A stretch of 47,481 nucleotides of DNA from CAYUUR01 sp052034685 (GCA_052034685.1 JBPOIH010000010.1:1-47481), one strand, 5' to 3'; numbered from the stretch's first letter, positions 34,374 through 41,740 are shown. The notes: generated by a model not told the origin, from the sequence alone. Numbers and translations are program-made.

Positions 34374-34570
34374 GTGCACCAAAAGCGATTACTTTTGAAC
34401 ACATCTATAAAATAGCACAGTGGCTATTTGAAAACCAGAACCCGAACGTATTTAGACTACCACAAATTACCATGTCAAAGAGGTCGCAACAGGTGTTAGA
34501 AGCAAGTTATGTCTATTAGTGTTATTACTAACCGAAAAGATTTGAACCTTAGAGCGAAGCGGCACCGTTT

Positions 34571-34678
34571 TATGTCGCACAACAATGATTGCACGACATA
34601 CCACAACAGGGGTAGCACCATTTATTTAGCGACAGAGGTGCCTGTCAAGTGCTAGTGCTATTTTCGCCCACCCCTGTT
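34571..34678. repeat. Nested inverted repeats near the left end of the element
   Basis: AACAGGGGT (34605-34613) pairs perfectly with ACCCCTGTT (34670-34678), enclosing GCACC (34615-34619) with GGTGC (34637-34641). Next to it TATGTCG (34571-34577) pairs with CGACATA (34594-34600). They lie between the left end and the 3' end of the ChbG-like gene. They may act as terminator, recombinase accessory site or structured RNA. The rest of 34378-34710 holds no gene I can support. Confidence 0.6.
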
Positions 34679-34710
34679 AAAAAGTATATTATGACATATC
34701 GGGTTTTAGG

Positions 34711-35340
34711 CTAGGAATCAGTGCTAATTTGTCGCCAATTACAAAGCTGTAGTTCTTTTTCGGCGATATACTTTTTAATAGCAGGTTCACAGATAGACTC
34801 AAGCTCTTGTTCTCGTGGATCACTGTACGAGCTATGTTCCCGTAAGTAATCATCAGAATAGCCACAATGAGTCATAAGTTCGTTAAAGTGTTCTGTTGCT
34901 TCGTTAATAGACTTCTTTAGCTGTCCTTGTGATGTGTCGTTGGAATTTATACCAAACGAACCAATGTGCTTAACGCCAAAATTACGAATTGGTATCTTGC
35001 TAGATTTTACGTATTCTTCTAGCACTTCTTTAATTCCTTCGTCTGTAGTGTGTCGCTTATGCGTATCTACATGGTCTGGCTTTCTTCCTACTATCGAAAT
35101 GAACTTATCAACCTGCCTGTGCAGTTCTGCCTCAACATTGTCCAAGCTATCAAGTTGTAGATGTAAACCAATGGTCAAATTAGGGTACTGAACTAGGTTT
35201 TTAGCTTCTTCGGCGGCAATAGCGTCTACCATTACCGATGTACTAGTAACTATACCTTTTGTGTGAGCTTCAATAATTCCACGATTTATACTATGGCTGT
35301 AGCCAAAATCATCAGCATTAACAATTAAATGTCTTCCCAT
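34711..35340 (-). CDS. ChbG/YdjC-family carbohydrate deacetylase
   Basis: A 209-residue enzyme of the YdjC superfamily, which removes N-acetyl groups from oligosaccharides such as diacetylchitobiose. Metal and active-site motifs are visible: NADDFGYSHS at the N-terminus, IGLHLQLDS, and DHVDTHKRH. It is slightly shorter than E. coli ChbG (about 250). It is the last gene of a four-gene leftward cargo operon in the integrative element. Deacetylation of amino sugars could relate to the wall of the bacterial host (inference). Confidence 0.85.
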   Translation of the reverse strand: MGRHLIVNADDFGYSHSINRGIIEAHTKGIVTSTSVMVDAIAAEEAKNLVQYPNLTIGLHLQLDSLDNVEAELHRQVDKFISIVGRKPDHVDTHKRHTTDEGIKEVLEEYVKSSKIPIRNFGVKHIGSFGINSNDTSQGQLKKSINEATEHFNELMTHCGYSDDYLREHSSYSDPREQELESICEPAIKKYIAEKELQLCNWRQISTDS

Positions 35341-35348
35341 AATAATAC

Positions 35349-35861
35349 CTACAACTCCTTTGCGGTTTTGAGCAAAGCAAGGTCACGGACTTTTATAAAC
35401 TTACCCTCATAATTTGTAGGTTCGTCCTGCTCTAACAGACCAATGGCAGCATCAATATCATCAGCCCAAACAATAGAGAACTGTTCACGCAACTCTTTTT
35501 CAGTAAAATCTGGTTCGCCTTTTTCCCCTACCTGTGTTGCAGTAAAACAGTATGATGTCTGCTCTAGCTCAAACTGGTTACGATACTCTATAATTTCCCC
35601 AACCTCGCCAGTTACCTCTGCTCTACAACCAATCTCCTCTAAAAGCTCACGTTCAAGAGCTGTTGGTATATCCTCACCCTCGTCAATGCCACCACCAGGC
35701 AGTTTGTGATAGTCGTACAGACCAACACGCAACAGAGCAACTTTGCCAGCACTATCTGAGACTACTGCACGAGCAGCCTCACGCTTACGAAAGCCATCTG
35801 TGCCTATCACGGGAGTGTCAGGTACTATGTATTGCTCGTGAATTGTGAGGATTTTATTCAC
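35349..35861 (-). CDS. Nudix hydrolase
   Basis: A 170-residue protein with a complete Nudix box (GGGIDEGEDIPTALERELLE followed by EIG), which cleaves nucleoside diphosphates linked to another moiety. It starts at GTG, whose first base is the last base of the preceding SDR stop (TAGTG). This shows tight coupling. The substrate is unknown; in this operon a nucleotide-sugar or NAD(P)-related compound is plausible. Confidence 0.9.
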   Translation of the reverse strand: MNKILTIHEQYIVPDTPVIGTDGFRKREAARAVVSDSAGKVALLRVGLYDYHKLPGGGIDEGEDIPTALERELLEEIGCRAEVTGEVGEIIEYRNQFELEQTSYCFTATQVGEKGEPDFTEKELREQFSIVWADDIDAAIGLLEQDEPTNYEGKFIKVRDLALLKTAKEL

Positions 35862-36598
35862 TAGCGGCCAGCCTCTTTATAGAGCGTGTAGTCTACCACC
35901 GTTAAACCACCATCTACTGTAATGGTTGTACCGCTCACGAAACTGGATTGATCCGACAGTAGAAAACTAGCAACATTGGCTACTTCCTCTGGCTTGGCGT
36001 TGCGTTTTAGTGGTGTCAGCTCCTTGCTTTCGTCTGGCATACTTTCGGCGGTCATCTCTGTTTCTACCCAACCAGGAGCAATCGCATTAACACGGATATT
36101 ACGAGAGCCAAGAACAGCAGCCAGAGACTTCGTAACACTTATTAGTGCAGCTTTGCTGGCAGCATAGGCGATAGTGTCAAAGGCAGCCACATAACCGTCC
36201 ACGCTGGCTATATTAACTACTGTCGCACCGTCCTTTAGGTTATTGCGTAAGCCGTGAACTAACTTAACAGGAGCAGTCAGATTAACATCTAGGGTTTCGT
36301 CCCATTCATCAAAATTAAGCTCGTCCCACTTGGTCAGATACACGATACCAGCATTATTAACAATGCCGTCCAGTTGCACGTCTTTAAGCTGTTCTAGAAG
36401 TTGTTTTATCTGCCCGTCGTCTGCTAGGTTGACCCGTAGTGTAGCCACCTTGTTGCCGTATTTTTCGGCCAGATTGTTAGCTTGGTCGGTACTCTCTTTA
36501 TAAACGGCAAAGACCTTGTGTCCCTCTGACAACAGCTTTTCGGTTATCGCCCTCCCAATTCCACGAGTTGCACCAGTTACGAGAATTGTTTTTCCCAT
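35861..36598 (-). CDS. SDR-family oxidoreductase (FabG-like)
   Basis: A 245-residue classical short-chain dehydrogenase. The cofactor motif is TGATRGIG at residues 8-15, followed by NNAGIVYL, the catalytic Ser in NIASVDGY, YAASK with the active Tyr and Lys, and the C-terminal FVSGTTITVDGG. Length and motifs are those of FabG-like NAD(P)H enzymes. Its ATG overlaps the upstream stop by one base (TAATG). Confidence 0.92.
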   Translation of the reverse strand: MGKTILVTGATRGIGRAITEKLLSEGHKVFAVYKESTDQANNLAEKYGNKVATLRVNLADDGQIKQLLEQLKDVQLDGIVNNAGIVYLTKWDELNFDEWDETLDVNLTAPVKLVHGLRNNLKDGATVVNIASVDGYVAAFDTIAYAASKAALISVTKSLAAVLGSRNIRVNAIAPGWVETEMTAESMPDESKELTPLKRNAKPEEVANVASFLLSDQSSFVSGTTITVDGGLTVVDYTLYKEAGR

Positions 36599-36981
36599 TA
36601 CAGATTTTCGTCCAAAAATTGCTTTAGTGCGTCCATGTCCTCTTTCGTGTGGTCGTAGAAGTATGTAGTAATACCGACTGATTGAGCAGTCTTAACTGCT
36701 TCAGCATTGTGTTCAAAATAAACTACGTCTTCCGCTTTTAGTCCGTACTTCTCAAGTAGTATCTTGAAGTATTCAGGGTCTGTTTTTTCGGGGTTATGTT
36801 TCAACGTAAACACTTCATAAGGTACTTGGTCTAGCTTGAAGTGCTTGAACTGCTCGTCATTAGCTCCTGTCAGCACTAGCTTGCTATTTGGATAGCTTTC
36901 CAGTAACTCGTGCATTGGCTGAAGAATACTGCCGTCTTCAAGTACGTAACCATTTATTGCGTCTACTAGTATTGTTTTCAT
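36598..36981 (-). CDS. HAD-like protein with degenerate active site
   Basis: A 127-residue protein with the order of HAD phosphatase motifs: ILVDAINGYV at motif I, KLVLTGAND at motif II, a Lys-rich centre, and VVYFEHNAEAVKTAQSVGI at motif IV. The second motif-I Asp (normally DxD) and the motif-IV Asp pair are replaced, so normal phosphatase activity is doubtful. I chose ATG 36981 (MKTILVDA) because TATTAT ends six bases before it. First gene of the cargo operon, which may therefore start as a leaderless message. Confidence 0.75.
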   Translation of the reverse strand: MKTILVDAINGYVLEDGSILQPMHELLESYPNSKLVLTGANDEQFKHFKLDQVPYEVFTLKHNPEKTDPEYFKILLEKYGLKAEDVVYFEHNAEAVKTAQSVGITTYFYDHTKEDMDALKQFLDENL

Positions 36982-37241
36982 AACAATATAATAACAGAGA
37001 AAAACAGCAATTTCCACAGGGATAGGTATTTACTCATATAAACCCCGAAAGCCTGTCCTAGACGCTCCAGAGAGCCCACAGAGGGTGTCCAACGGTTCAT
37101 TATATGTACTAGATTTTGCACGAGCTATCGTTCCCGAATTTTTCCTTGAACTTTTACCAGCTAACGCCATTTACTCACATTATCTGTGATACTTTCCGTA
37201 CTCTAAAATATGTGAAATCGTAGCAAAAGCATGGGAGTTTT

Positions 37242-37475
37242 CTAGGTTAGTGTAAAGAAACTAAACACAACCTTATTCTGGTTTTCTTTTGCGTCCTGCA
37301 TCTTCTCTACGAACACTTCGTTAGTACGCATATAGTAGAAGAAAGTGGTACGGCTGATCCCAGCCCAGCGACAAGCCTCACTAATCGTGCTGTTATGCTG
37401 AATTGCATCTGCAAGTCTAAGCATAGTGGTGTAGGTAACTTTGGGTTTTCTGCCTATAGCTTTTCTTATTTTCAT
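37242..37475 (-). CDS. Small helix-turn-helix DNA-binding protein
   Basis: A 77-residue basic protein with a clear helix-turn-helix (TISEACRWAGISRTTFFYYM, about 28-47) of the kind found in phage terminase small subunits and small regulators. I chose ATG 37475 (MKIRKAIG) because AAAGGAG lies just upstream. The longer frame starting at TTG 37541 would overlap the divergent promoter. It is divergent from the recombinase unit and probably controls it or the cargo. The 260 bp at 36982-37241 hold nothing I can support. Confidence 0.75.
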   Translation of the reverse strand: MKIRKAIGRKPKVTYTTMLRLADAIQHNSTISEACRWAGISRTTFFYYMRTNEVFVEKMQDAKENQNKVVFSFFTLT

Positions 37476-37534
37476 TTTAACTCCTTTGTTTTCGGTGATA
37501 CCTATTCTTATTATCTCAAAAACGCTAATTTTAC

Positions 37535-37563
37535 TTGACAATGCTTAAAGTTATGTGTATAAT
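37535..37563 (+). promoter_or_regulatory. Perfect consensus promoter of the recombinase unit
   Basis: TTGACA (37535-37540) and TATAAT (37558-37563) are exactly 17 bases apart, the best sigma-70 match in the window. It drives a structured leader and then the 69-residue protein and the recombinase. Confidence 0.85.
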
Positions 37564-37568
37564 TAGTA

Positions 37569-37712
37569 GCACAGAAACTATGTCTCTAGGTGCTGATAGG
37601 CACGTAAAACATATATGATGTGAAGACACGTTAAACACTCTTTAGAGACGAACAGCATTTAACTCAATATCAAACCCTCGTCGTTTCACGAGGCAAGTAT
37701 TGGAGTTATTTA
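37569..37712 (+). ncRNA. Structured leader RNA upstream of the recombinase unit
   Basis: About 140 nt between promoter and first gene. GTCTCTA (37582-37588) pairs with TAGAGAC (37643-37649), closing a domain with hairpins GTGC-TGATAG-GCAC (37590-37603) and ACAT/ATGT (37609-37621). A separate hairpin CCTCG-TCGTTTCA-CGAGG (37676-37693) sits nine bases before the ribosome binding site GGAG (37702-37705). This looks like a folded regulatory leader. I do not recognise a known class. Confidence 0.45.
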
Positions 37713-37922
37713 ATGCTTCCCTCAACACAATCTGATGACAAACCAGTCGTCTCATTAAAAGAAGCCCGTAATCTCTTAGGGCAAGAAACAAAACAAACAA
37801 ACATAGCTGACGGACTAATTCTGTACGTTGAAGCTCTAGAAGAGATAGACGAGAATAGTCCACTAGCTAAATTGAACGCAACGTCCATATCAGATAATAA
37901 TGGTGGTCGTATCTACTTCTAA
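37713..37922 (+). CDS. 69-residue protein ahead of the recombinase (possible directionality factor)
   Basis: A small acidic protein (MLPSTQSDDKPVVSLKEARN...) with a GGAG ribosome binding site seven bases before the ATG. It lies 17 bases upstream of the recombinase gene and shares its promoter. SLKEARNLLG could form a helix-turn-helix-like start. Recombination directionality factors of serine integrases are often small proteins encoded nearby, so this is a candidate, but no sequence motif proves it. Confidence 0.6.
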   Translation: MLPSTQSDDKPVVSLKEARNLLGQETKQTNIADGLILYVEALEEIDENSPLAKLNATSISDNNGGRIYF

Positions 37923-37939
37923 TCAGGTAGAATTAGGCT

Positions 37940-39541
37940 ATGGGCAAAATACTAAAAAGACCAGTGCAACAGACAGAAGAGCCAGCAAAGCCACTACGGT
38001 ATGTTTTGTATGCACGTAAGTCATCAGAGGGCGAGGACGCTCAGGCTCAGTCAGTCCCTGACCAGATAAAGTTCTGTCAGGAGTATGCAGAGCGTGAGGA
38101 GCTGATAGTAGTTGGCGATCCTATTGAAGAGAATGGGTCAGCATGGACAGCCAATAACAGGCCAGTATTTACCCAGGTGCTTGCTGACATTACTGCTGGT
38201 AAATACGATGGCATATTGAGTTGGCACCCTGACCGACTAAGCCGCAACATGCTAGAGAGCGGCATGATTATGGATATGCTTGATAGTGGCATCATCAAGG
38301 ATCTAAAGTTTCCAACAGTACAATACACAAACAATGCTGCTGGTAAGCTACTACTGAATATCTTATTTGCAATGGCAAAGAACTATACCGACAGCCAGAG
38401 CGAAAACGTACTGCGTGGTGTTGGCAGTAGCTTTGAAAAAGGAAAATCAGGTGCGTTCAAGTGGGGATATATGCGTGATGAAATTACAGGCTATTATGAA
38501 CCAGACCCTAATAACTTTGACCTTATCCAGCAAGGTTGGCGAATGCGTGCCGATGGGCACACGGCGACTGAGATTGTGGACTTCTGGGTAAAGAATGGTG
38601 TTCACCGCATGACCAAAATAACTCGTAAAAATAAAAAGATAAGAAAGATTGTCATTACAAAGCAGATTGCGTCAAACATCTTCCATGATCCGTTCTACTT
38701 CGGTATCCTTGTGCAGAACGAGCAGGAGGTAGACCTACGACTGATTACAAACTTCAAGCCTATGATAGACGAGGACACATATAATGCCGTTCAAGCTATG
38801 AGCCAGAAGCGTGCAAGAGTTCTACCGTTTTCTAAACGTGCAACGTTCTACCCTCTGCGTGGGATGGTATTCTGTGGCGTCTGTCGTAGCACAATACCTA
38901 TGCGTGTAGGTAAGAATAAGTCTGCAAGCGGTGAATATGGTCTTACATATCGTTGTGACAATAAGGCGTGCAAACGTAGCATCAAAAGCGTTCGTGCTAA
39001 GTACATATTTAATGACCTGTATCAAGTATTGGAGCAGATGAAGTTCACTGAAAAAGAATATGATAAGTACAGCAAGACCATAGACGGCTATACCGAGGAA
39101 AAGGTCCAAGAACTACGTGCAGAACGCCGTAGCCTAGAAGGTGCTAGGAAACACAGGAAGAAAGAATTAGACACCAAAGCTCGTCAGCTAACTGGACTGC
39201 CAGAGGGTACGCCTGAGATTGCACGCAAAACGCTCGTACAAGACCTAGAAGACCTAGAAAACACAGTGATTGACTTAGACGAGAAGATAGCAGAAATAAG
39301 TAAAAAAGTGACTGACCCTGCACAAATCAAGATGAAGAAAGAAGAGTTTTTGAACTTGTCTAATTCTGTTGCTGACAAGATGAGAGCTGGTACATCAGTT
39401 GAAAAAGACATATTGGCTAGAATTTTGCTTTTGAACATACATTTAGACGACGAAAGAGCTCCTTCCTACCTCTGGAAAGAGCCCTTTGCAACCCTGCTTA
39501 AAAGCAAGAAAATTCAGCTTGGTGCGCGAGAGAGGACTTGA
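37940..39541 (+). CDS. Large serine recombinase (integrase)
   Basis: A 533-residue site-specific recombinase. The N-terminal resolvase domain has the probable nucleophile S28 in YVLYARKSSE, plus DGILSWHPDRLSRN. A recombinase domain (about 160-290) is followed by a zinc ribbon (CGVCRSTIP ... YRCDNKACKR) and a coiled-coil C-terminal region (about 370-470). All parts of an active enzyme are present. Its last codons and TGA lie within the antisense of tRNA-Leu(CAG), so its C-terminus is set by the integration site. It catalysed insertion of the surrounding 5.15-kb element. Confidence 0.93.
   Translation: MGKILKRPVQQTEEPAKPLRYVLYARKSSEGEDAQAQSVPDQIKFCQEYAEREELIVVGDPIEENGSAWTANNRPVFTQVLADITAGKYDGILSWHPDRLSRNMLESGMIMDMLDSGIIKDLKFPTVQYTNNAAGKLLLNILFAMAKNYTDSQSENVLRGVGSSFEKGKSGAFKWGYMRDEITGYYEPDPNNFDLIQQGWRMRADGHTATEIVDFWVKNGVHRMTKITRKNKKIRKIVITKQIASNIFHDPFYFGILVQNEQEVDLRLITNFKPMIDEDTYNAVQAMSQKRARVLPFSKRATFYPLRGMVFCGVCRSTIPMRVGKNKSASGEYGLTYRCDNKACKRSIKSVRAKYIFNDLYQVLEQMKFTEKEYDKYSKTIDGYTEEKVQELRAERRSLEGARKHRKKELDTKARQLTGLPEGTPEIARKTLVQDLEDLENTVIDLDEKIAEISKKVTDPAQIKMKKEEFLNLSNSVADKMRAGTSVEKDILARILLLNIHLDDERAPSYLWKEPFATLLKSKKIQLGARERT
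39518..39525. repeat. Right attachment core of the integrative element
   Basis: CTTGGTGC here repeats 34370-34377 in the same orientation. It covers the complement of the tRNA-Leu(CAG) CCA end, the discriminator base, the last acceptor base and three bases beyond the CCA. Confidence 0.7.
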
Positions 39542-39606
39542 ACCTCCACGAGTTTGCACTCACTAGCTCCTGAAGCTAGCGCGTCTACCAATTCCGCCAC
39601 TCGCGC
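39520..39606 (-). tRNA. tRNA-Leu (anticodon CAG)
   Basis: A full cloverleaf can be drawn. Acceptor GCGCGAG pairs with CTCGCGC, the anticodon stem CTAGC/GCTAG encloses loop TTCAGGA with anticodon CAG, a long variable arm of the leucine type is present, and the T-loop is TTCAAGT. CCA is encoded. The recombinase gene overlaps its 3' end by 22 bases on the other strand. The native terminator has been moved to 34336-34373. A weak upstream promoter-like pair (TTGTCG, 17 bases, TTTAAC) can be seen. Confidence 0.97.
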
Positions 39607-39716
39607 ATAAACCTACTTTGTTAAATCTGTGCTCATGACTGTCGACAAACGGCGGCCACTCTCACACAAGTTATCCCCGTTATAGTACGGTTTTTACCCC
39701 CAAATAGCAACCTAAC

Positions 39717-39734
39717 TAGCACTTGTTTGTGCTA
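39717..39734. promoter_or_regulatory. Palindrome overlapping the promoter of the FAD-oxidase gene
   Basis: TAGCAC-TTGTTT-GTGCTA is a perfect six-base inverted repeat that runs into a TATGAT -10 box (39733-39738). It is a good operator candidate. A leader of about 45 nt with an AAGG ribosome binding site follows before ATG 39787. Confidence 0.5.
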
Positions 39735-39786
39735 TGATAGAACAGATAAACGTAAACACTTAACGAGGGTAAAGGTATAAGGATTT

Positions 39787-41424
39787 ATGAGTAAAGTAGC
39801 ACACTATCTACAGGAGCATGTAGTTGGTGAAGTTCTGACGTCGGCTGATGCGCGCAAGTATTTTTCTACTGATGGTGGAGTCTTTACCGTTACGCCTTCA
39901 GTCATTTTGTATCCAAAGAACGAAACAGATGTTCGCAAAACAGCGCGGTTCACCTGGCAACTGGCCGAACGTGGCCGTGTTATCCCAATGACGGCACGTG
40001 GGCTCGGTACGGATCAGGCTGGTGCGGCAGTCGGCAGCGGCATTATCATAACGTTCCCTGCGCACATGAACAGAATCCTAGAGCTCGACAGCAAGTCTGG
40101 CACGGTTGTGATTGAACCGGGCATCAATTATGGCAAGTTGCAGCAAACACTGCATACGCATGGCCGCTACTTGCCGCCATATCCATCATCTATTGAATTC
40201 AGTACTGTTGGTGGTGCTATTGCCAACAACGCCGGTGGCGAAAAGAGCGTCAAATACGGTAGCACGCGTCAGTATGTAAAGGCGCTAAAGGTCGTGCTTG
40301 CTAATGGCGAAGTTATAGAAACACGCCGCTACAATAAGCGAGAAGTAAACAAAAAACTCGGCCTGGCTACGTTTGAAGGCGAGATATACCGTGCGCTAGA
40401 TAAGTTATATGAAGAAAACGCCGAACTCCTCAAACAACCAACACCTAATGTGACCAAAAACTCTGCTGGTTATGACATCTGGGATGTGCGCAACAAGGAC
40501 GGGTCCATGGATCTCACGCCGTTGTTTGTCGGCTCGCAAGGCACACTCGGCATTGTTACAGAAGCTACTATCACTACCGAACCTTACAACCCAGAAACAG
40601 CCCTTTTTGCGGCGTTCTTTGACGATTTGCAGACAGCCGAACAGGCTGTGTTGGAGTTACGCAAATTACCTGATGCGCCAAGCGCCATCGAGGTGGTAGA
40701 TGAAAACCTCCTGCAATTCATTGACCAAACTAATCCCAACCAGCTCAAAGGGATTTTGGATAAACCATTCTCTAAATTGGTTGTGTTGATTGAGTTTGAC
40801 TCTTCTTCTGACCGCACTCAGAAACGCATGGTCAAGAAAACGCAGAAGATTCTTGATAAATACGAGGTGCCATTCCGTCTGGAGCGCGAAGAAGCTGCCA
40901 AAGAACGACTATGGAAGATTCGCCGTAGTGCCGCTGCAGTTGTGGCGCATAGCGAAGGCAGCATGAAGGCACTGCCAATTATCGAGGACGGCATTGTGCC
41001 GGTTGATAGGTTCCAGGACTATATTAAGAGCGTCTACGAAATTTTCAACAAGCATAATCTCAAGATTGCTATTTGGGGCCACGCCGGTAATGCCAACCTA
41101 CACATGCAACCGTTTATGGATCTGAGCCAGGTTGGCGATCGTCAAAAAGTCTTTAAGGTCATCGACGAATACTACTCGATGGTTATTGGTATGGGCGGTA
41201 GTACAAGCGGTGAACATAGCGATGGGCGCCTGCGCGCACCATACTTGCCCAAGCTCTACGGTCAAGAAATATACCAGATGTTCCAGAAGGTCAAAGCAAT
41301 CTTTGACCCATACGGCACGCTTAACCCTGGTGTCAAGATGGACGTCACTATAGAAGACATCAAGCCGCTCCTGCGCCATGAATACTCCATGGAACATCTG
41401 TACGACCACTTACCGCGCAGCTAG
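39787..41424 (+). CDS. FAD-linked oxidase, GlcD/D-lactate dehydrogenase type
   Basis: A 545-residue flavoprotein. The PCMH-type FAD domain (about 35-215) contains MTARGLGTDQAGAAVGSGI, the pyrophosphate-binding EFSTVGGAIANNAGGEKSVKYG and the later LFVGSQGTLGIVTEATI. The FAD-oxidase C-terminal domain has the His-containing IAIWGHAGNANLHMQPFMD and ends in FDPYGTLNPG. It has no Fe-S domain of the GlcF or YdiJ type. The substrate is probably a 2-hydroxy acid such as D-lactate or glycolate; this is family-level knowledge. Confidence 0.9.
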   Translation: MSKVAHYLQEHVVGEVLTSADARKYFSTDGGVFTVTPSVILYPKNETDVRKTARFTWQLAERGRVIPMTARGLGTDQAGAAVGSGIIITFPAHMNRILELDSKSGTVVIEPGINYGKLQQTLHTHGRYLPPYPSSIEFSTVGGAIANNAGGEKSVKYGSTRQYVKALKVVLANGEVIETRRYNKREVNKKLGLATFEGEIYRALDKLYEENAELLKQPTPNVTKNSAGYDIWDVRNKDGSMDLTPLFVGSQGTLGIVTEATITTEPYNPETALFAAFFDDLQTAEQAVLELRKLPDAPSAIEVVDENLLQFIDQTNPNQLKGILDKPFSKLVVLIEFDSSSDRTQKRMVKKTQKILDKYEVPFRLEREEAAKERLWKIRRSAAAVVAHSEGSMKALPIIEDGIVPVDRFQDYIKSVYEIFNKHNLKIAIWGHAGNANLHMQPFMDLSQVGDRQKVFKVIDEYYSMVIGMGGSTSGEHSDGRLRAPYLPKLYGQEIYQMFQKVKAIFDPYGTLNPGVKMDVTIEDIKPLLRHEYSMEHLYDHLPRS

Positions 41425-41430
41425 TACCTC

Positions 41431-41459
41431 TTGAAAAATCTGCCAAAACACCGTAAGAT
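41431..41459 (+). promoter_or_regulatory. Promoter of tRNA-Leu(GAG)
   Basis: TTGAAA (41431-41436) and TAAGAT (41454-41459) are 17 bases apart. The predicted start lies about 19 bases before the tRNA. Confidence 0.65.
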
Positions 41460-41484
41460 GTTGAGGTTATTTTACCAGTTTTAT

Positions 41485-41571
41485 GCGGACGTGGCGGAAT
41501 TGGTAGACGCGTCAGCTTGAGGGGCTGGTGGCCGCAAGGCTGTGGAGGTTCAAGTCCTCTCGTCCGCACCA
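41485..41571 (+). tRNA. tRNA-Leu (anticodon GAG)
   Basis: Acceptor GCGGACG pairs with CGTCCGC, the anticodon loop TTGAGGG gives GAG, and there is a long type-II variable arm, T-loop TTCAAGT and encoded CCA (41569-41571). The CCA runs straight into the terminator stem. Confidence 0.97.
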
Positions 41572-41608
41572 AGAAAAAGGAATCTCTTTATGAGATTCTT
41601 TTTTCTTG
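41570..41608 (+). terminator. Terminator starting within the CCA of tRNA-Leu(GAG)
   Basis: CAAGAAAAAG-GAATCTC pairs with GAGATTC-TTTTTTCTTG around loop TTTAT. The pairing includes the CA of the tRNA's CCA end. Confidence 0.85.
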
Positions 41609-41613
41609 CTTTT

Positions 41614-41740
41614 GGCAAGTGACTTGAACCGATAGGCGAGAACAGCCTGAGGACGAATGAGATGACAAAGCTTGGCCGCGTTGCATCTGGCCGTCTGCAA
41701 GACAGCCAGATTGCCAGCGCACTAGTCAAGTCCTCTCTTG
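41614..41740. repeat. 127-bp tRNA-Leu-associated module, copy 2
   Basis: Reverse-complement match of 34204-34330 (126 of 127). It starts five bases after the tRNA-Leu(GAG) terminator. GACTTGAACC (41621-41630) is complementary to the tRNA T-arm at 41547-41556, and TCAAGTCCTCTC (41726-41737) repeats the tRNA at 41550-41561. Its far end supplies the start of the -35 box of the tRNA-Val promoter. The frame starting MTKLGRVASGRL continues here to 41789. Confidence 0.9.

Larger units (their letters stand above)
34370..39525. mobile_element. Serine-recombinase integrative element in tRNA-Leu(CAG)
   Basis: Bounded by CTTGGTGC at 34370-34377 and 39518-39525. The right copy is the complement of the last bases and CCA of tRNA-Leu(CAG), and the left copy abuts the terminator that must once have followed that tRNA. 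Joining the two flanks restores tRNA, CCA and terminator exactly as at tRNA-Leu(GAG). Contents are a large serine recombinase whose stop lies in the tRNA, a 69-residue partner, a 77-residue HTH protein and four cargo genes. A short common core is what large serine recombinases leave. Confidence 0.85.

Noticed and set aside
34244..34519. 91-codon plus-strand frame starting MQTARCNAAKLC
   Set aside because: It crosses the 127-bp module, the displaced tRNA terminator and the element boundary, so it cannot be one ancestral gene; no ribosome binding site.
34560..34700. CRISPR-like array from the clustered inverted repeats
   Set aside because: Each repeat occurs once as a palindromic pair; there is no series of direct repeats with spacers here or elsewhere in the window.
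41360..41700. Minus-strand reading frames across tRNA-Leu(GAG), one containing GREDLNLHSLAATS
   Set aside because: This is the usual spurious translation of antisense tRNA sequence; no ribosome binding site and no independent support.
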